Notes: generated by a model not told the origin, from the letters alone. Numbered from the stretch's first letter, positions 1 to 8,753 are shown. The stretch: 64,000 nt of DNA from Mesorhizobium qingshengii (GCF_027563465.1 NZ_JAPFQA010000011.1:62001-126000), one strand, 5' to 3'. Program-made: numbers and translations.

Positions 1-19
1 TAAACCACAGGCTGGGCTC

Positions 20-1054
20 GTGCTTGATCGACTCGATATGTCGCTTGGCTTCACGGCCATGTCACGGGCTGCAGTCATGTCACACGGAGCAATCGGCGAA
101 ACGGTATTCGAAGCGGATCGAAAACCACTCGACCCTGTGCGCTGGGCAAATGTCGCAGGCTATGATCCAGCGTTTCTGCCTCCGTTGCGCATCGATCTGG
201 GGCAAATCTACAAGCCCTTGCTTGACAAAAACAAAGTTGCCGCGCTGCTGGACGGCTCAGGACACGAGCTTGCCTATCACCACTTCTCCTCGGTCATCCA
301 CGCCGATCGTAAATTTCCGCTGATCACCGCGGTCAACATCGACGGCAATGCATTGGTCCATCCTGGCAAGCGCAAGGATACGTGGCGCCGCGACGCGCGG
401 ATCGCCGACGAATTTCAGCCGGATGGCGATTTCTACGAAAAGGGCAAGGGATCCGACCCAGTCCAGTTCAGCCGCGGTCATCAAGTGCGCCTGCTAGACC
501 CTTGCTGGAGCCCATTGTCGAATGCGGCGCAGGCACTCGCCGAATCCCAGGTCGGCTCAGAAGACACGTTCCACTACACCAATGCGGCGCCGCAAGTTCA
601 AACCTACAACGACATCGACTGGGGCAATCTGGAAGATTATCTTCTCGACAAGGCGCAAACCACCAAGAAGCGCCTCACGGTCTTTACCGGGCCAATCTAC
701 CGTGACGACGACCCGACTTACGGGAGGGATCGCAGAGGCGGCCCGTGGCAGATTCCGTTGTCGTTCTGGAAAGTCGCTGTGCTTCAGAAGTCGGGCACAA
801 AGCCCGTCGCTGCTGCCTTCATCGTCGGGCAGACGCAATATGTCCAGGCGCTCTATGAAGCCAAGGTCTTCTCTGGGCTGAAGCCCTATACGGTCGACGA
901 GATGCGCAACCGGCTCATTCAGACGACCATCGTTTCAATCGAAACTGAAACCGGTCTCGACTTTTCGGCGGTTCGGTCGCTCGATGCGCATGGGTCGCTC
1001 GAATCGACGCGGCAAACCAGGTGGCTCAACGATATGAGCGATGTCTTGATCTGA
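20..1054 (+). CDS. DNA/RNA non-specific endonuclease, probably 5' partial
   Basis: Likely a metal-dependent nuclease of the DNA/RNA non-specific endonuclease (NUC) family, which cuts nucleic acids without sequence preference. The recognisable core is FSRGHQVR near residue 155, matching the family DRGH motif (the histidine is the general base; here Ser replaces the usual Asp). A FHYTNAAPQ stretch and a GPIYRDDD segment follow in the order expected for the family. The frame stays open to the left window edge, so the GTG at 20 may be internal; related proteins often carry an N-terminal trypsin-like domain that would lie outside. No signal peptide is visible in what is present. Family call fairly secure, start unknown. 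Confidence 0.8.
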   Translation: MLDRLDMSLGFTAMSRAAVMSHGAIGETVFEADRKPLDPVRWANVAGYDPAFLPPLRIDLGQIYKPLLDKNKVAALLDGSGHELAYHHFSSVIHADRKFPLITAVNIDGNALVHPGKRKDTWRRDARIADEFQPDGDFYEKGKGSDPVQFSRGHQVRLLDPCWSPLSNAAQALAESQVGSEDTFHYTNAAPQVQTYNDIDWGNLEDYLLDKAQTTKKRLTVFTGPIYRDDDPTYGRDRRGGPWQIPLSFWKVAVLQKSGTKPVAAAFIVGQTQYVQALYEAKVFSGLKPYTVDEMRNRLIQTTIVSIETETGLDFSAVRSLDAHGSLESTRQTRWLNDMSDVLI

Positions 1055-1103
1055 TCCTGGGGCAGGGGAGCATCGTCACCTTGCGATCGGCGATTGATGC
1101 AAC

Positions 1104-2384
1104 TCACAATTCCTTCTCCGCCAGTTCCCTGAATTCGTCTGGAACCGAGCGCGCCGCCTCCAGCGCCACCGTGCCGTAGCCGACCGCCTGCTTGCCGAAG
1201 CGCTCGCGGATCTTGTCGATGGCGCGGTCGGCGCCGAAGCGCGCCAGGCCCTTGCGCGTGCCGGGCCGGCGCTTCTCGTCGGCGAGGCCGAGCGGCAGTT
1301 CGAGCTGCAACTCGGCGCTTTCCTCGAGATGCGAGACCGAGATCGCCAGCAGCGAGATCGTTTTCTCCTGGCGATGGTCGGCGAGCACGCCGCGCACCAG
1401 ATCGCCGGCGATCTCGGCCAGCATCGTTGTCGCCGAGATCGGCTGGTCGAGCGTGATTGAGCGGGTAACGGCGCTGAGATCGGCGAAGCGCACGCGCACG
1501 GTCACCGTGCGGCCCGGCCGCGCCTTGGCGCGCAGCCGGCTGGCGACGCGGTCGGCCAGATGCAGCAAGGTGGGCACGTAGATGTCGGCGGTGGCCGGTT
1601 TGCGGCCAAGCGCCGACTGGGCGCCAGCGGAGCGCGCCCGGCGCTTCGTCTCCAGCTTGCGCGGGTCGCGGTTCCACGACAGCGCGGCGAGCTTTTCGCC
1701 GGCGGCCGGACCGAGCAGGCGCGTCAGCGCGCCGCTGTGCGTCCGGGCCAACTGGCCGATGGTCTCGACGCCTATTTCGGCCAGCCGCGCCCTGGTCGCC
1801 GGTCCGACGCCCCACATCAGCCCGACGGGCAGATCGTGCAGGAAGGCGATCTCGCTGCCGGGTTCGACGACCACCAGCCCGTCGGGCTTGGCCACTTGCG
1901 AGGCGATCTTGGCCAGATGCTTGGTGCGCGCCACGCCGATCGAGATCGGCAGGCCGAGCTCGGCGCGGACGCGGCGGCGGATGGTTTGGGCGATCTCCTG
2001 CGGTGAGCCGAACAGATGCGTGCAGCCGGCGACATCGGCAAAGGCCTCGTCGATGGAGATGCGCTCGACCAGCGGCGTGAAATCGTCGAGCACCTTGATC
2101 GCCGCGTCGCCCAGCCGCTGGTAGTCGCCGAAATTGCCGCCGACGAAGATCAGTTGCGGGCAGAGTTCGCGGGCCTTGCGCCCTGGCATGCCGCCACGCA
2201 CACCGAAGGCGCGCGCCTCGTAGGAGGCGGCGAGCACGACGCCGCCGCCCACCGCGATCGGTTTGCCGCGCAGCGACGGATCGAGCAACTGCTCGACCGA
2301 GGCATAGAAGGCGTCGAGATCGGCATGCAGGATGGTGGCAGTCGTTTCCATCCCGACCATTCGCCCGCGGCGCACCGGCCGCAT
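1104..2384 (-). CDS. dinB: DNA polymerase IV (Y family)
   Basis: Error-prone translesion polymerase of the Y family, acting on damaged DNA in the cytoplasm. The HADLDAFYASVEQ motif sits at residues 20-32 and the catalytic SIDEA at 110-114, giving the metal-binding Asp22, Asp112 and Glu113. A helix-hairpin-helix region (MWGVGPATRARL) and the little-finger domain follow. At about 426 residues the length is normal for an alphaproteobacterial DinB. Alignment with relatives favours Met12 (METTATILHAD) as the true start; no strong ribosome binding site distinguishes the choices. A 497-codon open frame on the same strand in another phase is a shadow. It stands alone, without imuA/imuB neighbours, and no SOS box was identified upstream. 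Confidence 0.93.
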   Translation of the reverse strand: MRPVRRGRMVGMETTATILHADLDAFYASVEQLLDPSLRGKPIAVGGGVVLAASYEARAFGVRGGMPGRKARELCPQLIFVGGNFGDYQRLGDAAIKVLDDFTPLVERISIDEAFADVAGCTHLFGSPQEIAQTIRRRVRAELGLPISIGVARTKHLAKIASQVAKPDGLVVVEPGSEIAFLHDLPVGLMWGVGPATRARLAEIGVETIGQLARTHSGALTRLLGPAAGEKLAALSWNRDPRKLETKRRARSAGAQSALGRKPATADIYVPTLLHLADRVASRLRAKARPGRTVTVRVRFADLSAVTRSITLDQPISATTMLAEIAGDLVRGVLADHRQEKTISLLAISVSHLEESAELQLELPLGLADEKRRPGTRKGLARFGADRAIDKIRERFGKQAVGYGTVALEAARSVPDEFRELAEKEL

Positions 2385-2526
2385 ATCCAGAGTTGCTTAT
2401 GAATATGAACAAATAGAGAACAAAGACAGCTCGCTGTCAAGCGGATGACACCGGCGTTCGCCGGCTCGGCGCTCCATTTCCTCCGCGAGGGGAGAGACAG
2501 GGCAATCGCATATAGGCTCTACGATT

Positions 2527-2669
2527 TACCCCCACCCCTAACCCCTCCCCACAAGGGGGAGGGAGACTTCCGTGGGCGCTGACATCGGCAGATTGTCGAC
2601 GTTTTGACGCCGAGTAAGAGCGCGCGGCAGCATTCCCTCCCCCTTGTGGGGAGGGTTAGGGTGGGGGTC
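2527..2669. repeat. Inverted pair of intergenic C-rich palindromic repeats
   Basis: The 389-bp gap 2385-2773 holds no gene. It contains two inversely oriented copies of a C/G-rich unit, 2527-2564 (cores CCCCCACCCCTAACCCC and CCCCACAAGGGGGAGGG) and 2634-2669, separated by about 70 bp, which could fold into a long hairpin. Related units lie at 17148-17315, 24790-24975 and 49180-49345, so this is a dispersed family. Such elements are common between rhizobial genes; whether this copy terminates or stabilises transcripts is unknown. Confidence 0.75.
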
Positions 2670-2773
2670 TATCTTCGTGAGAATCCATATGCGGTCGCCC
2701 TAGCGAGGGGAGAGACAGGACGCAGTGCCTCAGCCTGTCGCCTGGCCGATATGCCCGGTCCGCAACGCCATCT

Positions 2774-3157
2774 TCATGCGATCGAGCGCTGCCTCGCCAC
2801 CCGCCGCCAGTCGCCGGCGATCCGCGAGAGCTTGTCGTCGGCCCTGCGGTGCTTGCTGCCCCAGGCGCCGAGCGTCGCCAGCACTGGCAGGAGGTCGATG
2901 CCGGCTTCGGTCAGCCGGTAGACCGTCTTCAGCCCATGTGTCGGATCGTCGCTTCTGGTGAGGATGCCTTCGTCCTGAAGGGTCTGCAGCCGCTCGGCCA
3001 GCGTGCGCGAAGAGATGCCCTCGTCGGACTGCAGGAATTCGCGAAAATGCTTTTTCCCGGCGAAGACCAGGTCGCGGATGATGAGCAGCGTCCAGCGGTC
3101 GCCGAGCAGTTCGAGCGACAGGTTGATCGGGCAGCCGGACTTTCCCCTGGTTGACAT
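2774..3157 (-). CDS. HxlR-family transcriptional regulator
   Basis: A 127-residue winged-helix regulator of the HxlR family. The N-terminus has the CPINLSLELLGDRWTLLIIRDL signature, whose single Cys9 is the redox or electrophile sensor in several family members; the wing region DPTHGLKTVYRLTEAGIDL follows. It is divergent from the dihydrofolate-reductase-like gene at 3295, with two direct repeats between them that are candidate operators. Family knowledge suggests it represses its neighbour in response to a small molecule or oxidant; the inducer is unknown. A GGAA sequence lies just before the ATG. Confidence 0.9.
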   Translation of the reverse strand: MSTRGKSGCPINLSLELLGDRWTLLIIRDLVFAGKKHFREFLQSDEGISSRTLAERLQTLQDEGILTRSDDPTHGLKTVYRLTEAGIDLLPVLATLGAWGSKHRRADDKLSRIAGDWRRVARQRSIA

Positions 3158-3161
3158 CTAC

Positions 3162-3232
3162 GGTTCCATTTGTAAATCACTTTACTATTGACACCATTCT
3201 CGACGTGCGTCAAATGGTTCCAAAAGTAAACC
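3162..3232. promoter_or_regulatory. Candidate HxlR operator repeats in a divergent promoter
   Basis: Two direct repeats, GGTTCCATTTGTAAATC (3162-3178) and GGTTCCAAAAGTAAACC (3216-3232), share GGTTCCAnnnGTAAAyC and lie 54 bp apart between the two divergent genes. A TTGACA at 3188-3193 sits between them and could be the -35 of the rightward promoter. That the HxlR protein binds here is inference. Confidence 0.55.
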
Positions 3233-3294
3233 TATTTGCGCTGGCGATGACAGTTGGCCGGGCGCGGGATTTCGGCAGCGCGAGGAGAATGATG

Positions 3295-3882
3295 ATGAGA
3301 AAGCTCATCCTTCAGATGCAGATGTCGGTCGACGGCTTTGTCGGCGCCTTCGAGAACCATCACTGGCAGCTGTGGGAATGGGGCGACGGCAGCGCCTGGG
3401 ATGACGAGCTGAAAAAGGACTTCAACGCCATCTTCGCCGGCATCGACACCATCCTGCTGAGCCGCAAGATGGTCGAGGAGGGCTATCTGACCCACTGGGG
3501 CAATGCGGCAAGGAACTATCCGCGAGACCCCTTCTATGCCTTTGCGCAACGTGTCGTCGATGTCGACAAGGTGGTGCTGAGCGACAGGCTCAAAACCTCG
3601 CGGTGGGAACGCACCACGGTCGCCAGCGGCGGCCTGCCGCGCGAGGTCAACGCGCTGAAGAAGGCCAGAGGCGGCGATATCGCGGTGTTCGGCGGGGCAG
3701 CGTTTGCGTCGGCGCTGATCGCGGCCGGGCTGATCGACGAGTTCCAGCTGTTCATCAACCCGGCGGTGCTGGGCGAGGGGCGCCGGATCTTCGACTTGGG
3801 CGGTTTCCAGAAGCTGCGCCTGCTCGGGTCGAGGGCCTATGCCTGCGGCATGGTGGTCAACCGCTACGCGCCGGCCGGCTGA
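3295..3882 (+). CDS. Dihydrofolate reductase family protein (RibD C-terminal fold)
   Basis: A 195-residue NADPH-dependent reductase of the RibD C-terminal/YyaP type, related in fold to dihydrofolate reductase but not the folate enzyme. MRKLILQMQMSVDGFVG is the typical N-terminus, and GGDIAVFGGAAFASALIAAG followed by DEFQLFINPAVLGEGRRIF is the usual cofactor-binding region. Of three consecutive ATGs (3289, 3292, 3295) the last is placed best behind AGGAG at 3283-3287. It is divergent from the HxlR gene, a pairing seen often for this family. Substrate unknown. Confidence 0.88.
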   Translation: MRKLILQMQMSVDGFVGAFENHHWQLWEWGDGSAWDDELKKDFNAIFAGIDTILLSRKMVEEGYLTHWGNAARNYPRDPFYAFAQRVVDVDKVVLSDRLKTSRWERTTVASGGLPREVNALKKARGGDIAVFGGAAFASALIAAGLIDEFQLFINPAVLGEGRRIFDLGGFQKLRLLGSRAYACGMVVNRYAPAG

Positions 3883-4010
3883 TGCGGAGTGCCGCGCGGA
3901 GGCATCGAGCCGGCGGAAAATAGCGTTTGGGTGGAATCGCTTGCCCGCTTTCCTTCGTTTTCAAGATGCGGTCACCGGCAGGGCGGGCCGCATCGGATCG
4001 CGGAGGCCAT

Positions 4011-4753
4011 TTACCTGGCATCGTGAAAGATGATGCCGACGGTGTGGCGCATGCCTGAGCGCAGCCGGCTGACGCCGTGGCGCAAACTGACGCGGTAATT
4101 GCCTTTCGTTCCCTGCACCGGCCGGTTGTGGACGGCGAGGCAACGGCGTCGCCCTGGCGCAGCGGCACCACTTCGACCCGGCTCTGCATGCGCGGCCGCT
4201 GCTCGGTCAAGGCGAACTCGCCGCCGGTGAAATCCTTGCCCGGCTCGGAGAGCAGGACCGCCACCTGCAGCGGGAAGGCGAGGTCGCCATAGAGGTCCTG
4301 GTGCAGGCAGTTGAAGTCGCCGGGGACATATTGCAGCAGCAGCGGCGTCGGCCGCGTCTGGCCGGCGGCATGGCACTGTTCGAGAAACTCGGCATGCGCA
4401 GCGGGGTAGCGCATGGCGAGCCCCATGCGCTCGTTCCATCGGTTGGCGACCTCGGCCAGCCTGGGATAGAGCGCGCTGCGGAGGCCACCGAGCAGGTCCG
4501 GCAAGGGATAGCGGAAATAGCGGTACTCGCCCCTGCCGAAGCCGTGCCTGGCCATATGGATGTGGCTGCGGAAATGTTCTTCCTCGCGATAGAGGCCGGC
4601 GATCCGCCGGCATTCCTGCGGCGAGAGCAGCTTTTCCATCACCGCGCAGCCGAAGCCGTCGAGTTCGCCGGTCAATGCCGGCCAGTCGTAACCGGCGACG
4701 CGTGTTTCTGCTGCCTCGACCACGGATGCGGCAACCTTGGCGTGGGCGTTCAT
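4011..4753 (-). pseudogene. 2OG-Fe(II) oxygenase, frameshifted
   Basis: An Fe(II)/2-oxoglutarate-dependent dioxygenase whose start overlaps the upstream alkyltransferase stop as ATGA, so the two were co-translated. The first 205 codons are normal and include the iron-binding HQD at residues 151-153. Near 4136-4141 the frame breaks. One missing base after GDAVA would restore FAVHNRPVQGTKGNYRV and RHGVSRLRSGMRHTVG, which carry the second iron-binding His and the 2OG-binding Arg. As written, the original frame runs on into unrelated residues and the protein lacks half its active site. The pairing with an alkyltransferase gene suggests a role linked to alkylation damage. A sequence error is a real alternative to a true pseudogene. 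Confidence 0.82.
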
Positions 4754-5304
4754 ATGGTGGCCTCCCTGTCGAGCAGAGCGCGCTTGCGTTCGACACCCCA
4801 GCGGTAGCCGGCCAGCGTGCCGTCGGCGCGCAGGACACGATGGCACGGAATGGCAAGCGCGATCGCGTTGGCGGCGCAAGCCGTCGCCACGGCGCGGGCC
4901 CCGTTCGGCTGGCCGAGACGCCGGGCAAGTGCCGTGTAGGTGATGGTGGCGCCGCACGGGATGGCGCGCAGCATGTCCCACACGCGCCGCTGGAACGGCG
5001 TGCCGTGGCGCATGTCGAGCGGCAGGTCGAGACCGACGCCGGGCGTTGCGATGAAGCGGGCTATTGCCGCGAGATCGTCGCTCAGTCCAGCCTTGTCCTC
5101 GACCAGCGTCCTGCCGGGGAAGTGGTTGGCTAGGTCCTGCTCCAGTACGTTGGCGCCGGAGCCGATCAGGATGGCGCAGACGCCGATATGGCTGCGTGCC
5201 GCCAGCACTTTTCCGATCTCGGATTCGCCGATGGCATAGGTGATGATGTCGATGGCGGCAGCGTTGGAGGCAGCCGCCGTCCTGTTGGTTTGCATGTGGT
5301 TCAT
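4750..5304 (-). CDS. Methylated-DNA-protein cysteine methyltransferase (Ogt/Ada C-terminal type)
   Basis: A suicide repair protein that removes O6-alkyl groups from guanine by transfer to its own cysteine. The active-site IPCHRV is at residues 152-157 (Cys154). The preceding helix-turn-helix region ITYTALARRLGQPNGARAVA is intact, as is the conserved FQRRVW. At 184 residues it matches a stand-alone alkyltransferase, without the zinc and AraC domains of Ada. It shares a 4-bp overlap with the oxygenase downstream and lies in the same orientation as ada, 150 bp away, so the region forms an adaptive-response-like cluster. Confidence 0.92.
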   Translation of the reverse strand: MNHMQTNRTAAASNAAAIDIITYAIGESEIGKVLAARSHIGVCAILIGSGANVLEQDLANHFPGRTLVEDKAGLSDDLAAIARFIATPGVGLDLPLDMRHGTPFQRRVWDMLRAIPCGATITYTALARRLGQPNGARAVATACAANAIALAIPCHRVLRADGTLAGYRWGVERKRALLDREATI

Positions 5305-5456
5305 TGCCTTCGCTCCTGTGTTCGTGCCTGAACCCTAGCCATGTGCCGGTCGGCTCTCACTCCGGTGCTTGCTTTCAAATTCAAATCCCAGGACCTTGGG
5401 TCTGAATTGGCGCGAAGGCAGCTGCTCCGTGGCGCTGATTTCGAACCGTTCGCACT

Positions 5457-5690
5457 TCACGCGACACGGGTGACGGAGACCTCGCCGAACAGGAACACTT
5501 CGCCGGTCAACAGCCGCAGCTCGATCTCGCCGGTGGCGGCGCGGTTCCACTTGGCTTTGCCGTCATCGACAAGCGCGCCGATGGCGGCCATCACCATTGA
5601 CTTCGCGTCGGAGGCGCGCCGGCTGCCGGCGGCCTGGGTCTGGCCGGTCGCATCGGTGCTGCTCTCGGGAGACCTTGCCATCGCGCCCAT
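5457..5690 (-). CDS. Small hypothetical protein in the ada cluster
   Basis: A 77-residue protein, 22 bp downstream of the ada stop and in the same orientation, preceded by GGAGG 11 bases before its ATG. The central part (DAKSMVMAAIGALVDDGKAKWNR) looks helical and the C-terminal half (GEIELRLLTGEVFLFGEVSVTRVA) like beta strands. No family is recognised. Position suggests co-transcription with ada. About 150 bp without visible features separate it from the next gene. Confidence 0.6.
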   Translation of the reverse strand: MGAMARSPESSTDATGQTQAAGSRRASDAKSMVMAAIGALVDDGKAKWNRAATGEIELRLLTGEVFLFGEVSVTRVA

Positions 5691-5711
5691 TGCCGCCAGG
5701 TCCTCCTGCTC

Positions 5712-6881
5712 TCAGGCCCGTGAGGAGCGGTATGCGTCATCGGGTGCCTTCACCGGCCCGCCGGGCGCGGCCTCGCGGTCGAGCAGCGCGCGCTTGCGTT
5801 CCGCTCCCCAGGCGTAGCCCGACAGCGCGCCGTCCTTGCGGATCACCCGGTGGCAGGGAATGGCCACGGCAAGAGTGTTGGCGGCACAGGCGGCGGCGAT
5901 GGCGCGGGTCGCCCTTGGCGACCCGATGCGCTGCGCGATCTCGGCATAAGAGACTGTCCGGCCGGCCGGGATATCCTGCAAGGCCTGCCAGACACGCTGC
6001 TGGAACGCGGTGCCGCGCACGTCCAGCGGCAGGTCGAGACCGAGCGCCGGCGCCTCGACGAAGCCGACGACGCGAGCGACCAGCGCTTCATAGTCGCGGT
6101 CGCCGCCGATCAGCCGCGCCTTGGGAAACCGGTCCTGCAGGTCGCGCACCAGCGCGTCGGGATCGTCGCCGAGCAGGATCGAGGCGACGCCCTTTTTGCT
6201 CGACGCTACCAGGATGGCGCCGAGCGAGGATTCGCCGACGGCGAAGCGGATCTCCTCGTTGGCGCCGCCGGCGCGATAGCGTGTCGGCGTCATGCCGAGC
6301 ATGCCGGTCGATTTCTCGTAAAAACGCCCGCTCGAATTGAAGCCGGCATCGTAGATCGCCGTCGTCACGCTGGCGCCGAGTTCCAGGCCCTGGCGGACCC
6401 GGGCGGCGCGGTGGGCGGCGGCATAGTCCTTCGGCGTCAGCCCGGTGACGGCCTTGAAGATGCGGTGGAAATAACCGGCACTGCGGCCGGCGGCGTCCGC
6501 CAGTTCAGCGAGCGACGGTTCTTCCTCGCTCTGTTCGATAAAGCGGCAGGCATTGGCGACCATCGCGGCGTTGCCGGCCTCGAGCGAAGGGCCATCCGGA
6601 TTGCAGCGCCGGCACGGGCGAAAGCCTGTCGCCTTCGCCCGAGCCAGCGTGTCGTGCAGCTGGACATTGGCGGGGTTGGCCTGCCGCGACGGGCAGGAGG
6701 GCCGGCAATAGACGCCGGTCGTCGTCACCGAATACCAGAATTGTCCGTCGGCCGACTTGTCGCGCGCGACGATGAGCGCCCAGCGCGGATCGCCGGCAAC
6801 CGGCAGCGGCGTGGATTTCAGGTCTCTTTGGAGCGTGACGAACATGGCAGCATTGAAGCCGCCGAAAGCTGCTGCCGCCAC
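5712..6881 (-). CDS. ada: Bifunctional Ada: methylphosphotriester/O6-methylguanine methyltransferase and activator
   Basis: Senses and repairs methylation damage and, once methylated, activates transcription of the adaptive response. From the GTG start: the zinc-binding Ada domain has Cys59, Cys63, Cys90 and Cys93 (CRPSC and CRRC), an AraC-type helix-turn-helix pair spans about 105-205, and the alkyltransferase domain ends with IPCHRV around 341-346 (Cys343). All key residues are present. GTG at 6881 has AGGA five bases upstream; an internal ATG at 6845 (MFVTLQRD) has no such site but is also possible. In known systems Ada autoregulates; no Ada box was identified. Confidence 0.95.
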   Translation of the reverse strand: MAAAAFGGFNAAMFVTLQRDLKSTPLPVAGDPRWALIVARDKSADGQFWYSVTTTGVYCRPSCPSRQANPANVQLHDTLARAKATGFRPCRRCNPDGPSLEAGNAAMVANACRFIEQSEEEPSLAELADAAGRSAGYFHRIFKAVTGLTPKDYAAAHRAARVRQGLELGASVTTAIYDAGFNSSGRFYEKSTGMLGMTPTRYRAGGANEEIRFAVGESSLGAILVASSKKGVASILLGDDPDALVRDLQDRFPKARLIGGDRDYEALVARVVGFVEAPALGLDLPLDVRGTAFQQRVWQALQDIPAGRTVSYAEIAQRIGSPRATRAIAAACAANTLAVAIPCHRVIRKDGALSGYAWGAERKRALLDREAAPGGPVKAPDDAYRSSRA

Positions 6882-6910
6882 CCGTTTCCTGACAAATTGC
6901 CTCGGCTCTC

Positions 6911-7603
6911 CTACGCCGCGCGCTTGGGCTCCACCGCGAACGGGCTGAGGCCGAGCCAGGTCTGCATCTTCTTGCCGATAGCCTGGTCACCGGTCAGGGA
7001 AACCTTTGCGCCGGCCTTCTCGACCGTAAGCAACCCCATCCAGATCGCCGTCATCGTATGCAGGTCGGTCGAGACGTAGAGGTCGACATCGAAACCCGGA
7101 TCGTACCAGCACAGATCGACTTCGCCGTGCTTTTCGACGATCAGCCACCACGACCGTTTGGACGCCGGTAGCTCCTGATACAGAAATTGTATCACCGTGC
7201 GCCCCTCGGGCAGCGGCGAGGGGTTCAAATTGCGCCGCATGTCCCACATCAGCAGCGACGGATCGAGGTTCTTGAGCGACAGCCGGGACTCGACCCATTT
7301 CTGCCCCCAGAAGCCCATCGCCTCGACGACCGGGCGCAAATCCCGGCCGGCCTCGGTCAGCCGATACTCGAAGATCCCTTTCTCGCCCGGCACTTCCTTG
7401 CGCTCGATGATCCCCGCCAGTTCGAGCTCCTTCAGCCGTTGCGACAGAAGGGTCGGCGACATTTTGGGCACGCCGCGGCGCAGGTCGTTGAAGCGGGTCG
7501 AACCCGCCACCAGTTCGCGCAGCAGGACCATCGTCCAGCGCGTGCACAGCACCTCGGCGGCCATCGATAGCGGGCAGAACTGTTTGTATCCGTGCTGGGC
7601 CAT
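6911..7603 (-). CDS. HxlR-family regulator with C-terminal SCP2-like domain
   Basis: A 230-residue regulator. Residues 1-100 form an HxlR winged helix (CPLSMAAEVLCTRWTMVLLREL, with Cys10 at the sensor position). The remaining 120 residues resemble a sterol-carrier-like (SCP2) ligand-binding domain, as seen in the two-domain HxlR subgroup. GGAGG lies ten bases before the ATG. It is divergent from the DUF1330 gene at 7781, and the shared spacer holds a perfect palindrome. Inference: a ligand-responsive repressor of itself and its neighbour. Confidence 0.87.
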   Translation of the reverse strand: MAQHGYKQFCPLSMAAEVLCTRWTMVLLRELVAGSTRFNDLRRGVPKMSPTLLSQRLKELELAGIIERKEVPGEKGIFEYRLTEAGRDLRPVVEAMGFWGQKWVESRLSLKNLDPSLLMWDMRRNLNPSPLPEGRTVIQFLYQELPASKRSWWLIVEKHGEVDLCWYDPGFDVDLYVSTDLHTMTAIWMGLLTVEKAGAKVSLTGDQAIGKKMQTWLGLSPFAVEPKRAA

Positions 7604-7663
7604 GATTTGTGTTCCTCCCTCGAAGCTGAGCCGAACATTAGCCCTTCATGATTGAGGCGGCGA

Positions 7664-7691
7664 GTACAGAAACTGTACCAGCCCAGTACAG
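7664..7691. promoter_or_regulatory. Candidate HxlR operator: GTACAG palindrome plus third half-site
   Basis: GTACAG-AAA-CTGTAC is a perfect 15-bp inverted repeat at 7664-7678, followed by a third GTACAG at 7686-7691. It lies in the 177-bp spacer between the divergent HxlR and DUF1330 genes, which is where the regulator should bind. Binding is inferred from placement. Confidence 0.7.
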
Positions 7692-7780
7692 ATCGCGGAC
7701 TGGTTGGCGCGGGCCCTGCCATGCGAGCCCTTTGGCCGGTTGCACGGGATACCCCTGTGCGCCGCAACCAGGAGACTAGC

Positions 7781-8107
7781 ATGACCGCTTACGTTATCGC
7801 AGACATCAAGATCAACGACCCGCAGTGGGTGCCGGCCTATGCCGCCTCGGTGCACGACCTCGTCCACAAGCACGGCGGCAGATATCTGTCGCGCAGCGGC
7901 AATGTGAAGACGCTCGAAGGCAGGCCGCTCGACACCACGCTCATCGCCCTGATGGCGTTCCCGTCGGAAGCGGCGGCGCGCGCCTTCACCAACGATCCGG
8001 CCTATGCGCCCTTCGTTTCGGCCCGTCAGGGCGGCAGCGACAGCCGTTTCCAGATGATCGACAACACCGATCTGGCCGGAACGATCCCGTATCTGCCGAA
8101 GGGATGA
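7781..8107 (+). CDS. DUF1330 domain protein
   Basis: A 108-residue single-domain protein of the DUF1330 family, small ferredoxin-like dimeric alpha-beta barrels of unknown reaction. MTAYVIADIKINDP and the later RPLDTTLIALMAFPSEAAARAF are the typical strands. A consensus AGGAG lies six bases upstream of the ATG. It is divergent from the HxlR/SCP2 regulator, which probably controls it through the GTACAG palindrome. Confidence 0.88.
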   Translation: MTAYVIADIKINDPQWVPAYAASVHDLVHKHGGRYLSRSGNVKTLEGRPLDTTLIALMAFPSEAAARAFTNDPAYAPFVSARQGGSDSRFQMIDNTDLAGTIPYLPKG

Positions 8108-8222
8108 TCGGCATTCGTCGCATCGGGATATCCAAGCAACAACAGCCACGGCGCTTGCCTGCCGGGCCTCCGTATTTTCGGCGGCCGGCCCGCTGTGCTT
8201 TTTCAAGAAGAATGGAACGAAC

Positions 8223-8753
8223 ATGATATCGAATCTTCACAGCAGGCTTCTCATGGCGGGGGCCATGCTGGCCGTCTGCACCACCTTCGCGCAGGCGCAT
8301 CAGGAAGCAGCCGCGCCCGCGTCCGGCGCCAATCCGCTGGCCGACAAGGTGCGTGCCGCCAACAGCCGGTTTCTCGACGTCAAGGCCGCGACGGCCGAGG
8401 GCTATGCGCCCATTCCCTGCGCCAGCGGCATCACCGGCGGCGCCATGGGCATCCACTACGTCAACGGCCAGTACCTGAAGGACGACAAGATCGACATCGC
8501 CCGCCCCGAAGCGGTGATGTACGAGCCGATGGCCGACGGCACGCTGCAGCTGGTGGCGGTCGAATACATCACCTCGAAGGGGCCGGCGTCGCTGGACGGA
8601 CAGCTGTTCAACTTCAACAGCGCGCCCAACCGTTACGGCCTGGGTGAATTCTACGAGCTGCATGTCTGGGCCTGGAAGGGCAACCCGACCGGTACCTTTG
8701 CCGACATGAATCCAAAAGTGTCGTGCGAACACACGATGGCGCCGAGCCAGTAA
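8223..8753 (+). CDS. Secreted hypothetical protein
   Basis: A 176-residue protein with a clear Sec signal peptide (LLMAGAMLAVCTTFAQA, cleavage after AQA). The mature part contains the conserved-looking block EGYAPIPCASGITGGAMGIH, two cysteines (CASG and VSCEH) that may form a disulfide, and a hydrophobic core ending in FYELHVWAWKGNPTGTFADM. Probably a periplasmic or secreted beta-rich domain. Function unknown; no operon partner. Confidence 0.75.
   Translation: MISNLHSRLLMAGAMLAVCTTFAQAHQEAAAPASGANPLADKVRAANSRFLDVKAATAEGYAPIPCASGITGGAMGIHYVNGQYLKDDKIDIARPEAVMYEPMADGTLQLVAVEYITSKGPASLDGQLFNFNSAPNRYGLGEFYELHVWAWKGNPTGTFADMNPKVSCEHTMAPSQ

Noticed and set aside
919..2412. A 497-codon minus-strand frame in the dinB region
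   Set aside because: It overlaps dinB in another phase on the same strand, is Arg/Ala-rich and lacks any motif.
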